Source of the DNA: Blastococcus sp. CT_GayMR19
GTDB lineage: Bacteria; Actinomycetota; Actinomycetes; Mycobacteriales; Geodermatophilaceae
Length of the DNA stretch: 64,000 nucleotides
Direction of reading: 5' to 3'
Assembly (NCBI RefSeq): GCF_004570385.1
Contig: NZ_SPQL01000017.1
Coordinates: forward strand, 38,510 to 102,509
The position numbers and the translations under genes were made by a program. The notes beneath the pieces are model-generated. The model had not been told where the DNA came from. It saw only the letters and a list, made by a program, of their open reading frames with translations, and ran no database searches. Positions 8,719 through 16,636 of the stretch are shown here, in pieces (position 1 is the stretch's first letter; every line of letters starts with the position of its first letter).

Positions 8719-9618
8719 ATGAGCGACATCCAGCGAGGCAGGATCCGGGCCAACGGCATCGAGTTCGAGTACCTCGAGGCCGGAGAGGGACCGCTGGCGC
8801 TCTGCATGCACGGCTTCCCGGACACTCCCTTCACCTACCGGCACCTGCTGCCGGCTCTCGCCGACGCCGGCTTCCGGGCGGTCGCTCCCTTCGTACGCGG
8901 CTTCGCGCCGACCGAGCTCCCACCGCTGCGCCACCATGTGCACACGAGCGTGATGGTGGCCGACCAGATCGCCCTGACCGAAGCTCTCGGCGGCGGCCAG
9001 GACGCGCTGCTCGTGGCCCACGACTGGGGTGCGGTCGGCGCCTGGGGCGCCCTCAGTCGGGCACCGCACCTGTGGGGGCGGGCCGTGATCCTCAACATCC
9101 CGCCGTTCGAGCTGTTCGGCGAGAACCTCTCCACCTATTCCCAGATCAAGCGCAGCTTCTACTTCTGGTACTTCCAGATGCTCGCGGTGATCGAGGACCG
9201 CATCCGCCAGGACAACTTCCAGTTCATCCAGGACATCTGGGGGGACTGGTCCCCCGGGTACGACGCCAGCGAGGACATGGTCTACATCCGGGAAGCGCTC
9301 GCCGACCCCGCGCACCTGCACGCGGCCCTGGGCTACTACTGGGGACAGTTCGAGCCGGCCCGGTTCGGATCGCCGGAGTGGGCCGCGGAGCAGGAAGCCG
9401 CCTGGGGCGGCTCCGTACCGCAACCGACCCTGTACCTGCACGGGACCCTGGATGGCTGCCACGGTGTCAGCGAGGAGCAGATCCAGCGGGTTCCGGGCTA
9501 TGCCGGACCGGGCTCGGAGGCCGAACTCATCGATGGAGTCGGTCATTTCATGCTCGTCCAGCGGCCCGAGGAGATCAACCGGCTCATCATCGATTGGCTC
9601 GACCGGACGAGGAAGTGA
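8719..9618 (+). CDS. Alpha/beta hydrolase with Asp nucleophile (epoxide hydrolase/dehalogenase-like)
   Basis: A 299-residue cytoplasmic hydrolase. Oxyanion motif HGFPDTP begins at His 31; the nucleophile elbow AHDWGA places Asp 102 where lipase-type members have Ser, as in epoxide hydrolases and haloalkane dehalogenases. A later Asp (LHGTLDG) and His (GVGHFMLVQRP) complete a triad. The lid region is rich in Tyr and Trp (FYFWYF, YYWGQF), consistent with epoxide or halide binding. ATG 8719 follows GAGAGGGGACGAG. It is divergent from the LVIVD/SDR/VOC series and shares an operator-like palindrome with it, which suggests the same pathway. Substrate unknown. Confidence 0.88.
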   Translation: MSDIQRGRIRANGIEFEYLEAGEGPLALCMHGFPDTPFTYRHLLPALADAGFRAVAPFVRGFAPTELPPLRHHVHTSVMVADQIALTEALGGGQDALLVAHDWGAVGAWGALSRAPHLWGRAVILNIPPFELFGENLSTYSQIKRSFYFWYFQMLAVIEDRIRQDNFQFIQDIWGDWSPGYDASEDMVYIREALADPAHLHAALGYYWGQFEPARFGSPEWAAEQEAAWGGSVPQPTLYLHGTLDGCHGVSEEQIQRVPGYAGPGSEAELIDGVGHFMLVQRPEEINRLIIDWLDRTRK

Positions 9619-9670
9619 GCCGGTCGACCGGGAGACGGGTGCCGATGTTGCCAGGAGGAGGCGCCCCCCT

Positions 9671-10432
9671 GTGATCGTCGGAGCCGGGCTGAAGATGTAC
9701 CTCGGTCACTGGGAGACGCTGGACTGGCTCGGGGAGGTCGCCCGGGTGGCCGAGGGACATCCCGGTCTCCGCCGCGGATCGGTGGAGCTGTTCGTGCTTC
9801 CCTCCTTTCCGACGCTCGTCCACGCGGTGCGCACGCTCTCCAGGCTCGGTGTCGGGGTCGGTGCCCAGGACCTGTTCTGGGAGGACGCCGGCCCGTACAC
9901 CGGCGAGGTGAGCGGAGCAGAGCTCGCCGAACTCGGCTGCAGCTTCGTCGAGGTCGGGCATCTCGAACGGCGCACGTACTTCGGCGAGACCGATGACACC
10001 GTCTCGGCCAAGACCGCAGCTGCCTTCCGGAACCGTCTGACCCCGATCATCTGTGTCGGAGAGAGCAGCCCCCGGGCGCCCGACGACGCAGCGGAGGAGT
10101 GCGTCCGGCAACTCGACAACGCCTTCCGACAGAGCCGGCGAGCCGGTCGTCTGAGTTCGGCGCTGGTGGCCTACGAGCCGCACTGGGCCATCGGGGCCGC
10201 GGCTGCCGCAGACCCTGGATACATCCGCACCGTCTGCGCCGCACTGAAGTCCGCGCTGCAGGCCGACGAAGCCCTCCGCGGCAGCCGGGTGATGTATGGC
10301 GGCAGTGCAGGACCTGGGCTGCTCACAGAAATCAGCGGAGCAGCCGACGGGCTCTTCCTCGGTCGGGCGTCGCACGACCCCGTCGGCCTCGAGGCCGTCC
10401 TCGACGAGGCGACGGCGTTGACCACGCACTGA
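9671..10432 (+). CDS. Triose-phosphate-isomerase-family paralogue
   Basis: A 253-residue TIM-barrel sugar-phosphate isomerase. Catalytic residues of TIM are kept: Lys 8 (GLKMY), His 97 (VGHLERR), Glu 169 (AYEPHWAIG) and the phosphate loop YGGSAG near 209-213. However NWKMN has become GLKMY, GHSERR has become GHLERR and the flexible loop is altered, so this is a paralogue rather than the glycolytic enzyme. Related paralogues act on tetrulose or other keto-sugar phosphates in polyol catabolism; that function here is inference. GTG 9671 follows AGGAGGAG. It lies 52 bp after the alpha/beta hydrolase gene in the same direction. Confidence 0.85.
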   Translation: MIVGAGLKMYLGHWETLDWLGEVARVAEGHPGLRRGSVELFVLPSFPTLVHAVRTLSRLGVGVGAQDLFWEDAGPYTGEVSGAELAELGCSFVEVGHLERRTYFGETDDTVSAKTAAAFRNRLTPIICVGESSPRAPDDAAEECVRQLDNAFRQSRRAGRLSSALVAYEPHWAIGAAAAADPGYIRTVCAALKSALQADEALRGSRVMYGGSAGPGLLTEISGAADGLFLGRASHDPVGLEAVLDEATALTTH

Positions 10433-10581
10433 GCGGGCCAACGGCACGAAGCTTCACGAGTGTCGACTGGACCTGCATCGGCACCGCTCAGTCATGCTGC
10501 GGGCGACGCGGACCCGGTGAACCGCCGCAGCCGTTCCCACGAGGCGGGCTCGGAACACGGTCGTGACGTCGAGGGCGAAGG

Positions 10582-10863
10582 CTAGCGCTTCCTGTTCGTG
10601 GGCAGGACGTCGTCGTTGCCGAGCAGGTGGTCCCGGATCAGGTTCTTGGGGCGGTAGTGGGACAGGTTGAGATCGCGCAGTCCCGCAAACTCCTGACCGA
10701 GACCGTCGTCGACCTGTCCTCGCAGGTCGACGACGGTCGCACGAATCCGGCGGAGTCCTGAGGCCGCTTCCTGGGCCAGGGTCGGCAGCCGGTCCGGTCC
10801 GAAGATGAAGAGCGCGGCCAGCGCGAGGACGGCGATCTCACCCCAGCCGATCGAGTCGAACAT
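10582..10863 (-). CDS. tatB: Sec-independent translocase subunit TatB-like
   Basis: A 93-residue single-span membrane protein: short N-terminus with Glu 9 in GWGEI, hydrophobic segment AVLALAALFIFGP, hinge FGPDRLP, then an amphipathic helix of about 50 residues. This is the TatB plan (TatA is usually shorter after the hinge). TatB would recognise twin-arginine signals in a TatABC complex. No tatA or tatC gene is nearby, so this is a lone, possibly extra copy. Its neighbours on both sides are unrelated catabolic genes; the importer binding protein at 4001-5545 does carry a Tat-type signal. Confidence 0.85.
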   Translation of the reverse strand: MFDSIGWGEIAVLALAALFIFGPDRLPTLAQEAASGLRRIRATVVDLRGQVDDGLGQEFAGLRDLNLSHYRPKNLIRDHLLGNDDVLPTNRKR

Positions 10864-11176
10864 GCGGTCTCCTGGTGGTCAGCGGTGCACGGCTGCCGGT
10901 CGATCAGCGACGTGCGGTTCCGCGGAGATGCCTCGTCGTCGGCGGGTCGTGAAAATGCTCGACAGGCGCGTCGCGGCTCGCCGCAGGTCCACGAACTGTG
11001 CGATCTGCGTGGCGCCGTCGAACAACAGACACATCAGTAGCTCCGACGCGAGCCCCGCAGTGGCGACAAGGCGATCGGGCAACGCTCCTTCCGTGCGGTC
11101 TCGCCGGTGGCGGCTCGTGGCCGCACCGTCGAACGTGGCCGGCGTCCGGACCCCGACGGCCCGGACGCGCCAGCGG
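10864..11176. other. Intergenic region with a doubtful small ORF
   Basis: No well-supported gene. A 67-codon minus-strand frame at 10879-11082 starts with TTG and shows no recognisable family; it may be noise. The monooxygenase gene ends at 11177 and tatB begins at 10863, both on the minus strand. Confidence 0.4.
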
Positions 11177-13000
11177 TCAGCAGAGGTGGTGCACCGGCTG
11201 GAGCCCGTGGACGGGGGTCGGAATCCCCTCGTACCGAGCTTTGAGTTGCAGCGCCAGGAACGAGGAGTAGTGCCGGGACTGGTGCAGGTTGCCCCCGTGG
11301 AACCACAGCGCCTCCTGCTGAGTGGGCTTCCACATGTTGCGCTGCTCGCCCTCCCACGGACCGGGGTCCTTGGTGGTGTCCGAGCCCAAGCCCCAGACCT
11401 TCCCCACCGTGTCCGCGACCTCCTGGCTGATCAGGTCGGCCACCCACCCGTTCATCGACCCGTACCCGGTGGCGTAGACCACCAGGTCGGCAGGCAGCTC
11501 CGTGCCGTCGTCGAGGACGACGGCGTCCTCGGTGAGCCGGACGACCTGTCCCAGCGCGAGCTTGACGTCGCCGTTCGCCACCAGGTCGGCGGCGCCCACG
11601 TCGATGTAGTAGCCGGATCCGCGGCGCATGTACTTCATGGCGAGTCCGGAGCCGTCGTCGCCCCAGTCGTGCCGGAAGCCCGCCTTCTCCAGCCGCTCGT
11701 AGAACTCGGCGTCGCGCTCCTTGATCTCCTCGTACACCGGTCTCTGGAACTCGTGCATGATCCGGTACGGCACCGAGGCGAAGATCAGGTCGGCCTTCTC
11801 CGTGGTGATGCCCGCGGCCAGCGCCTGCTCCGAGTAGAGCGGACCGAGCGCCAGTTGCGTGAAGGTCTCGCTCTTCACGATGTGCGTCGAGGAGCGCTGC
11901 ACCATCGTGACGTCGGCGTCGTGCTCCCACAGCGAGCCGGAGATGTCGAACGCCGAATTGTTGCTGCCGATGACAACGCACCGCTTGCCGGCGTAGGCGT
12001 CCGGGCCGGGGTGGGCCGAGGAGTGCTGCTGGTCGCCGCGGAACACCTCCTGCCCGGGGATGACCGGAATGTTCGGCTTGCCTGACATCCCGGTGGCCAT
12101 AACCAGGTGCTTGGGCCGCAGCGTCAGTGGATCGCCGTCACGCTCGACCTCGACCGTCCACTCGCCCTGGTCCGCCCGGTACGACGCTTTCGTGGCCACG
12201 GTGCTGGACCAGTACGGGACCTCCATCGCCTCGACGTAGGACTCGAGCCAGTCACCCATCTTGTCCTTGGGAGAGAACACCGGCCAGGTGTCCGGAAACT
12301 TCAGGTAGGGCAGGTGGTCGTACCACACCGGGTCGTGCAGGCAGAGCGACTTGTACCGGCCGCGCCACTGGTCACCGGGCCGCGGATGCTTGTCCACGAC
12401 AAGGCTCGGCACGCCCAGCTGGCGCAGCCGCGCACCCAACGCGATGCCCCCTTGGCCGCCGCCGACGACGAGCACGTAGGGCTGCACGGAGGTGCCGAGC
12501 TCGGCCTCCTCCCTCTGCCGCCGCTCCAGCCAGGTCAGCCGCTTCTTCTTGACGCCGTGCTCGGCACCGATCGGCCGGCGGGCACCGCGCGACTCCTCGT
12601 ACCCCGTGAGCTCCTGCAGAGTGGTCAAGAATGTCCAGGCCTTGGTCTGACCGGCCTCCTCGACCAAGCGCGCCATGCCGCGCCCCCGCCCGACGGCGGT
12701 CTGGAAGGTGAACCACACGGTGGTGACGCCGTCGGCCTCGTCCGGCGGTTCGTCGACGGCGAAGGACGTCGGGTCCGTGCGGTCGAGGGTGCCGGTGAGC
12801 AGCTCGGCGACGCCGACAGGGTCTTCGACCGTGATGATGTTCCAGCTGAACGAGAGCAGGTCCCGCCAGAAGCTGGTCGCGCAAAACATGCCGGCAGCCC
12901 GGGCGACGTCGCGCTCGCGCAGCGCTTCCTCGAATTCGGCGAACCACCTCTCCACCCGCTGCATGTGGCTGTGCGCGGGCGCGTCCAGGGTGTGGGTCAT
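11177..13000 (-). CDS. Flavin-containing monooxygenase with N-terminal NTF2/SnoaL-like domain
   Basis: A 607-residue, probably two-domain enzyme. Residues 1-140 resemble an NTF2/SnoaL-like fold; residues 174-600 are a class B flavoprotein monooxygenase with FAD motif VGGGQGG at 179-185, the fingerprint-like FRGDQQHSS at 320-328 and an NADPH-site motif VIGSNNSA at 343-350. Such enzymes hydroxylate or insert oxygen (Baeyer-Villiger) using NADPH. ATG 13000 follows CGGAGGAG. A palindromic site lies 300 bp upstream (13300), the same type as at the hydrolase and VOC promoters, so it is probably part of the same catabolic regulon. Substrate unknown. Confidence 0.9.
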   Translation of the reverse strand: MTHTLDAPAHSHMQRVERWFAEFEEALRERDVARAAGMFCATSFWRDLLSFSWNIITVEDPVGVAELLTGTLDRTDPTSFAVDEPPDEADGVTTVWFTFQTAVGRGRGMARLVEEAGQTKAWTFLTTLQELTGYEESRGARRPIGAEHGVKKKRLTWLERRQREEAELGTSVQPYVLVVGGGQGGIALGARLRQLGVPSLVVDKHPRPGDQWRGRYKSLCLHDPVWYDHLPYLKFPDTWPVFSPKDKMGDWLESYVEAMEVPYWSSTVATKASYRADQGEWTVEVERDGDPLTLRPKHLVMATGMSGKPNIPVIPGQEVFRGDQQHSSAHPGPDAYAGKRCVVIGSNNSAFDISGSLWEHDADVTMVQRSSTHIVKSETFTQLALGPLYSEQALAAGITTEKADLIFASVPYRIMHEFQRPVYEEIKERDAEFYERLEKAGFRHDWGDDGSGLAMKYMRRGSGYYIDVGAADLVANGDVKLALGQVVRLTEDAVVLDDGTELPADLVVYATGYGSMNGWVADLISQEVADTVGKVWGLGSDTTKDPGPWEGEQRNMWKPTQQEALWFHGGNLHQSRHYSSFLALQLKARYEGIPTPVHGLQPVHHLC

Positions 13001-13299
13001 GCCGTCTCCTCCGTACGGTCACGGCTGGTCGGAAAGAGCTCGTTTCGCCGGTGCATCCTCACCGTTTGGACGACGTCTGGATGACGACCGGCGAGCGTTC
13101 CTCTACCGCTGCGGCCAGGACCGTTTCACTGTCAGATCGTTGACGATGTTGATCGCGGGCACGCCGCACCGATTGGCGAACGCACGGTCGAGTGCTCCTC
13201 CAAGGACCCGACAGGCACAGAGGCTCTCCCTCGGGGCGGCGGCCCCGGCCGCACCGGCCGGGCTCGTACGACAGTCAACCCTCGGCCGACCGCCGACCC

Positions 13300-13319
13300 C
13301 ATGGGGAGAACTCCCCAGT
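13300..13319. promoter_or_regulatory. Palindromic operator-like site 3 (GGGG-N6-CCCC)
   Basis: CATGGGGAGAACTCCCCAGT, nearly identical to site 1 (shared ATGGGGAGAAC). It lies about 300 bp upstream of the monooxygenase start and 3 bp beyond the 3' end of a LuxR-type gene remnant. Confidence 0.6.
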
Positions 13320-13321
13320 CC

Positions 13322-13497
13322 TCACGCCCGGGTGACCAGCGCCTCGGCGATCCACCCTGTTCCAGTGCGCGGACCACCGCAGCGGTCCGGGAGCTCGTTC
13401 CGGTCTTACGCAGCATCGGCTCCCAGTGCTTCTCGGCCGTCTTCCGCGGAATGATCCAGCGTCGCCCGCAGCACCTCCTTCATGCGCAGGGATGAGT
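13322..13497 (-). pseudogene. Remnant of a LuxR-type helix-turn-helix regulator (C-terminal domain)
   Basis: Pieces of a LuxR-type DNA-binding domain can be read in two minus-strand frames. One frame gives SLRMKEVLRATLD (13453-13495 region), matching the start of the domain. A second gives IPRKTAEKHWEPMLRKTG then TSSRTAAVVRALEQ, matching the recognition helix and last helix. Then a one-base shift restores GWIAEALVTRA and a TGA at 13322-13324. About ten codons of the middle helices and all of the N-terminal part are missing. The gene is therefore dead or truncated. Its position beside a palindromic operator suggests it was once the local regulator. Confidence 0.55.
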
Positions 13498-13847
13498 GAA
13501 GAAGGTTGGCGCGTCGTCGACAGCTAGCCCGCAGGATCAAGAAGCACAGACGCGTGGACAAGGGTGTTGGAGGCGCGCGTCAGCGCGGGACGGGCGGAGG
13601 CCGTCCCTTCAGTTCTTCTCCAGTTGCCGACTGGACGCGACGATCGGCGGGTCCTCCCCCACCAGCCGCCCTCGTTCCCTCGACCGTGTGCGTCACTCGC
13701 GCGTGAGAATCTGCGCCTCAGAGCCGCCTAGGGCCGGTGTACATGTCCAGCTCCGGCCGGGCATAGCCCGCCGTCGGCAGAGGCACGCCGAAGGCACACT
13801 GGAGAGAGAACAAGGCCGTGACCAGCAGAAGGAGACGCTTGGAAACC
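13498..13847. other. Gene-free stretch before the tRNA-Gly fragment
   Basis: No convincing gene in about 350 bp. A minus-strand frame at 13718-13912 encodes a hydrophobic, signal-like stretch (LLLLVTALFSLQCAFG) but runs into the tRNA-derived sequence and matches nothing I recognise; it may be a relic of mobile DNA. Confidence 0.4.
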
Positions 13848-13896
13848 AAGCCTTCCAAGCTGGCCATGCCGGGTTCGATCCCGGTCACCCGCTCCA
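13848..13896 (+). repeat. tRNA-Gly(TCC) 3'-end fragment A (attachment-site-like)
   Basis: The sequence starts at the anticodon arm (loop CTTCCAA with anticodon TCC), continues through the variable loop and a perfect T-arm (CCGGGTTCGATCCCGG), and ends with the acceptor 3' strand TCACCCGCTCCA. The 5' half of the tRNA is absent. Bases 13849-13872 are identical to 30142-30165. Such 3'-end copies are the usual scar of tRNA-targeted integration. Confidence 0.75.
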
Positions 13897-13998
13897 CCGC
13901 ACGCCACCCCATGACCTGCTGGGACCGTCACGGCACTGCACCTCCTGGCCGCGGACGGCCTCCCGACGGCTCGACCGCCGGCAGGAGTCCGTCAACCC

Positions 13999-14934
13999 TC
14001 AGGGGGCGAGCGGAGACGTTCGGCCCGTGGAGCCGAGGTGGTGCACGAGATCCGCGCGGATCCTCGCGCCCGGGTGGACGGTGCTGGCGGCGGCCAGGGT
14101 GTTGGCGGAGCGCACCGCCTCGAGCAGTCCGGTGCCGCGCGCCAGTTCCTGCGCGAGGCAACCGCAGAACACGTCACCGGCACCGCTGGCGTCGCGGGTC
14201 GACGTGGGTATCCCGGGCACCAGGACCGGCGCCGCCCCCTGCTCGAAGCAGAGCGCGCCGTCAGCCCCCAGCGTGACCACGACGCTGCCGGTGTGACCGA
14301 GTGCTGCGACGCACTCCGCGACCTCTGACGCATCCGTCGGCTCAGGACGTCCGGCCAGACGCCCGAGTTCGCTGCGGTTGGGCACGAGCACGTCGACGAG
14401 CGGCAACATCCTCCGGACGCCCTCGGGGTCTGCCGGCATCGGTGCTGGGTTCAGCACCACCACGGCACCTGTGGCCGCCTCGACCGCCGCGGTTACGGCG
14501 TCCTGGGGCACTTCGAGCTGCAGGAGCAGCACCGTGGGCCCTGCTGCGGTCACCGCGTCGGTCACCTCCTGCGCGGTGAGCGAACCGTTGGCACCCGGGT
14601 CGACGACGATGGTGTTCTCGCCGTTGTCGTCGACGGTGATGACGGCGATGCCGGTCCCGACGTCCTCGCGCACTGCGACCGCGGTCAGGTCGACGCCGAC
14701 GTCGCGGAGCGCGGCGAGCGATCGCTCCCCCGGTTCGTCGTCGCCGACCGCCCCGACCATGGCTACCTCCGCGCCGAGGACCGCGGCGGCCACGGCCTGG
14801 TTGGCTCCCTTTCCTCCGGGCGAGGTGAGGCGCACACCGCGAGTCAGGGTGGTCTCGCCCGGCGAGGGCAGGACGGGGACCGTCAGGGTGGTGTCGTCGT
14901 TGAGCGACCCCACGACGCAGACGAGACCGGTCAT
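13999..14934 (-). CDS. rbsK: PfkB-family sugar kinase, ribokinase-like
   Basis: A 311-residue cytosolic kinase that would phosphorylate ribose (or a related sugar) at O5 with ATP. N-terminal PfkB signature GGKGANQA at 40-47 and C-terminal signature DASGAGDVFCG near 245-255, in which the GAGD Asp is the catalytic base. The ATG at 14934 overlaps the nucleoside hydrolase stop (ATGA). It is the last gene of a seven-gene minus-strand operon; with the hydrolase next door, the natural reading is ribose salvage from a nucleoside. Substrate specificity within PfkB is inference. Confidence 0.85.
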   Translation of the reverse strand: MTGLVCVVGSLNDDTTLTVPVLPSPGETTLTRGVRLTSPGGKGANQAVAAAVLGAEVAMVGAVGDDEPGERSLAALRDVGVDLTAVAVREDVGTGIAVITVDDNGENTIVVDPGANGSLTAQEVTDAVTAAGPTVLLLQLEVPQDAVTAAVEAATGAVVVLNPAPMPADPEGVRRMLPLVDVLVPNRSELGRLAGRPEPTDASEVAECVAALGHTGSVVVTLGADGALCFEQGAAPVLVPGIPTSTRDASGAGDVFCGCLAQELARGTGLLEAVRSANTLAAASTVHPGARIRADLVHHLGSTGRTSPLAP

Positions 14935-15884
14935 GCCGATCCCAGGCGGTCGAGCGCGGCCAGGACCAGGTCCCAGTAGCGCTCGGCGTCGAGCTCCATG
15001 GCGACCGAGGCGTTGGGCGCGTGGTCGGGCAGCCGGTCGAACAGGTCGACGACCGTGGTGCCGCGGGTCCAGGTCCCGTCGAGCTCCACGGCCACGAAGC
15101 AGTCGCGCCAGCGGATGACGTCGGGGTCCAGCAGCGGCGCGATCGTGCACGGGTCGTGCACCGGTGGGGCCGCGAACTCCCAGATGCGCTCGTAGGAATC
15201 GCCGAAGAACCCCATCCATGCCGCGCAGGTGCGACCCACGTCGTGGGGCATCGCCGACATGCGCTCGACGACCGCAGGGGTGGCCAGGGCCTGGTGGGTC
15301 AGGTTCAGTCCGACCATCCGCACCGGCACGCCGGCACGGAGGACGACGTCGAGCGCTTCGGGGTCGGCGAAGGTGTTGAACTCCGCAGTCGGGGTGTGGT
15401 TGCCCCGCTCGGTGGAGCCACCCATGAAGACGATCTCGCGGATGTACCGGCCGAGTCCCGGCTCCTCCGACAGGAGGATTCCGAGGTTCGTCATCGGACC
15501 GGTGACCACGACCGTGACCGGGTCGGGCGAGTTCACCAGCAGGCGCCGCAGCATCTCGGTGGCCGTCTCGTCAGCCGGTGCGACCGTCGGCTCGGGGAGC
15601 TCAGGGCCGTCGAGTCCACTGACCCCGTGGACGTAGTTGCCCAGTGCGACCTGACCGCGCATCGGCCCCGCGGCGCCGGCCGCCACGGGGACGTCCTCGC
15701 GGCCGGCCAGCGCGAGCACCCTCTGGGCGTTGCGCGTGGCGTCCTCGACCGCACAGTTGCCGAAGCAGGTGGTGATGCCGAGCAGGCGCACGCCCGGCGA
15801 TCCCAGCGCGAGCAGGATGGCGACGGCGTCGTCGTGCCCCGGGTCGCAGTCCAGCACGACGGGCGTGGGGACGACGTCGCTCAT
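14931..15884 (-). CDS. Inosine-uridine-preferring nucleoside hydrolase family protein
   Basis: A 317-residue Ca2+-dependent hydrolase that would cleave the N-glycosidic bond of ribonucleosides to base plus ribose. The calcium/ribose motif DCDPGHDDA is at 12-20, and the conserved C-terminal HDP is present (VHDPCTIAPLLDP, near 240). ATG 15884 overlaps the upstream stop (ATGA), as does its own stop with the ribokinase start. The order hydrolase then ribokinase is the expected pair for nucleoside catabolism. Which nucleoside is used is not visible. Confidence 0.9.
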   Translation of the reverse strand: MSDVVPTPVVLDCDPGHDDAVAILLALGSPGVRLLGITTCFGNCAVEDATRNAQRVLALAGREDVPVAAGAAGPMRGQVALGNYVHGVSGLDGPELPEPTVAPADETATEMLRRLLVNSPDPVTVVVTGPMTNLGILLSEEPGLGRYIREIVFMGGSTERGNHTPTAEFNTFADPEALDVVLRAGVPVRMVGLNLTHQALATPAVVERMSAMPHDVGRTCAAWMGFFGDSYERIWEFAAPPVHDPCTIAPLLDPDVIRWRDCFVAVELDGTWTRGTTVVDLFDRLPDHAPNASVAMELDAERYWDLVLAALDRLGSA

Positions 15885-16636
15885 CGTGCGACCAGCCAGC
15901 GCAGCATGCCGCCGACGAGCGGGGCGAAGCCGTCCCAGGCCAGGAAGTCCTCCGGGCACCAGTGGGGGCCGATGTCGGAGGTCCACACGAGGGATCGCCC
16001 CTGTCCCACCTCCCGGGTGGCGATGAGCACGTCGCCTCCGACGGTGGCGACGACCGTGGCGTCCTCCCGAGGCCGGACCAGGTTGTAGCCGAGCAGCGTC
16101 GGCGCGGAGCCGATCAGCTCCGCCCAGCCCGCGGCCACGGGGTGGGCGGGCACGTCGAGGGCGATCGGAGCGCCCTGGGGCGCTTCCACCCGGTCGTCCG
16201 CGTCGAGCATCGTCACCGGCAGCACGTCGGCGACGGCGGTCCTGGCGAAGTTGGCCCGGGCCTGGAAGCCGGTGAAGCTGAGGTAGCCGCCGGCCATCAT
16301 CAGACCGCCACCGCCGCGGGTCCACTCGGCCAGGGCGAGCAGCGGGTTGTCCACCCGGCGTCCCTCGAGGAACACCTCCGGAGGGAGGACGAAGCTGTTG
16401 GCGCCGATGTCGGAAAGGATGACGGCGTCGTACGCGGACAGCGCCTCGACGGTGCGGGGGAAGGAGCCCGGCACGTCGTGGGCGTACATCTGCTCGATCT
16501 CCACGCCCTCGCTCGCGGCAGCTGCGATGAACGCGTCCGCGCCGGTGTGGAAGGTGGTGCTCGAGAACTCGTCGAAGCCCTTCACATGGGTAGCGGTCGA
16601 GATCCAGCTCTCGCCGGCCAGCAGGATGCGGGTCAC
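15881..16636 (-). CDS. Glutamine-amidotransferase-like protein (GATase1-like/ThuA-like fold)
   Basis: A 251-residue protein with an alpha/beta flavodoxin-like plan seen in GATase1-like proteins: N-terminal RILLAGESWI, a glycine-rich WTRGGGGLMMAGG, and a late GQGRSLVWTSDIGPHW. A clear catalytic Cys in a nucleophile elbow is not visible, so amidotransfer is doubtful. Homologues sit near sugar or nucleoside gene clusters without a defined activity. Start is GTG at 16636, overlapping the upstream stop (GTGA). It may act as a hydrolase or a binding protein for a sugar-derived compound. Confidence 0.65.
   Translation of the reverse strand: MTRILLAGESWISTATHVKGFDEFSSTTFHTGADAFIAAAASEGVEIEQMYAHDVPGSFPRTVEALSAYDAVILSDIGANSFVLPPEVFLEGRRVDNPLLALAEWTRGGGGLMMAGGYLSFTGFQARANFARTAVADVLPVTMLDADDRVEAPQGAPIALDVPAHPVAAGWAELIGSAPTLLGYNLVRPREDATVVATVGGDVLIATREVGQGRSLVWTSDIGPHWCPEDFLAWDGFAPLVGGMLRWLVAR

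Noticed and set aside
10879..11082. A 67-residue gene between tatB and the monooxygenase
   Set aside because: TTG start, no family pattern and weak coding signal.
13848..13896. Functional tRNA-Gly gene
   Set aside because: Only the anticodon arm to acceptor 3' strand is present; no D-arm or 5' acceptor strand can be formed upstream. The same holds at 21819 and 30140.
13718..13912. Small secreted protein gene
   Set aside because: The frame runs through tRNA-derived sequence, ends abruptly and has no homologue pattern I recognise.
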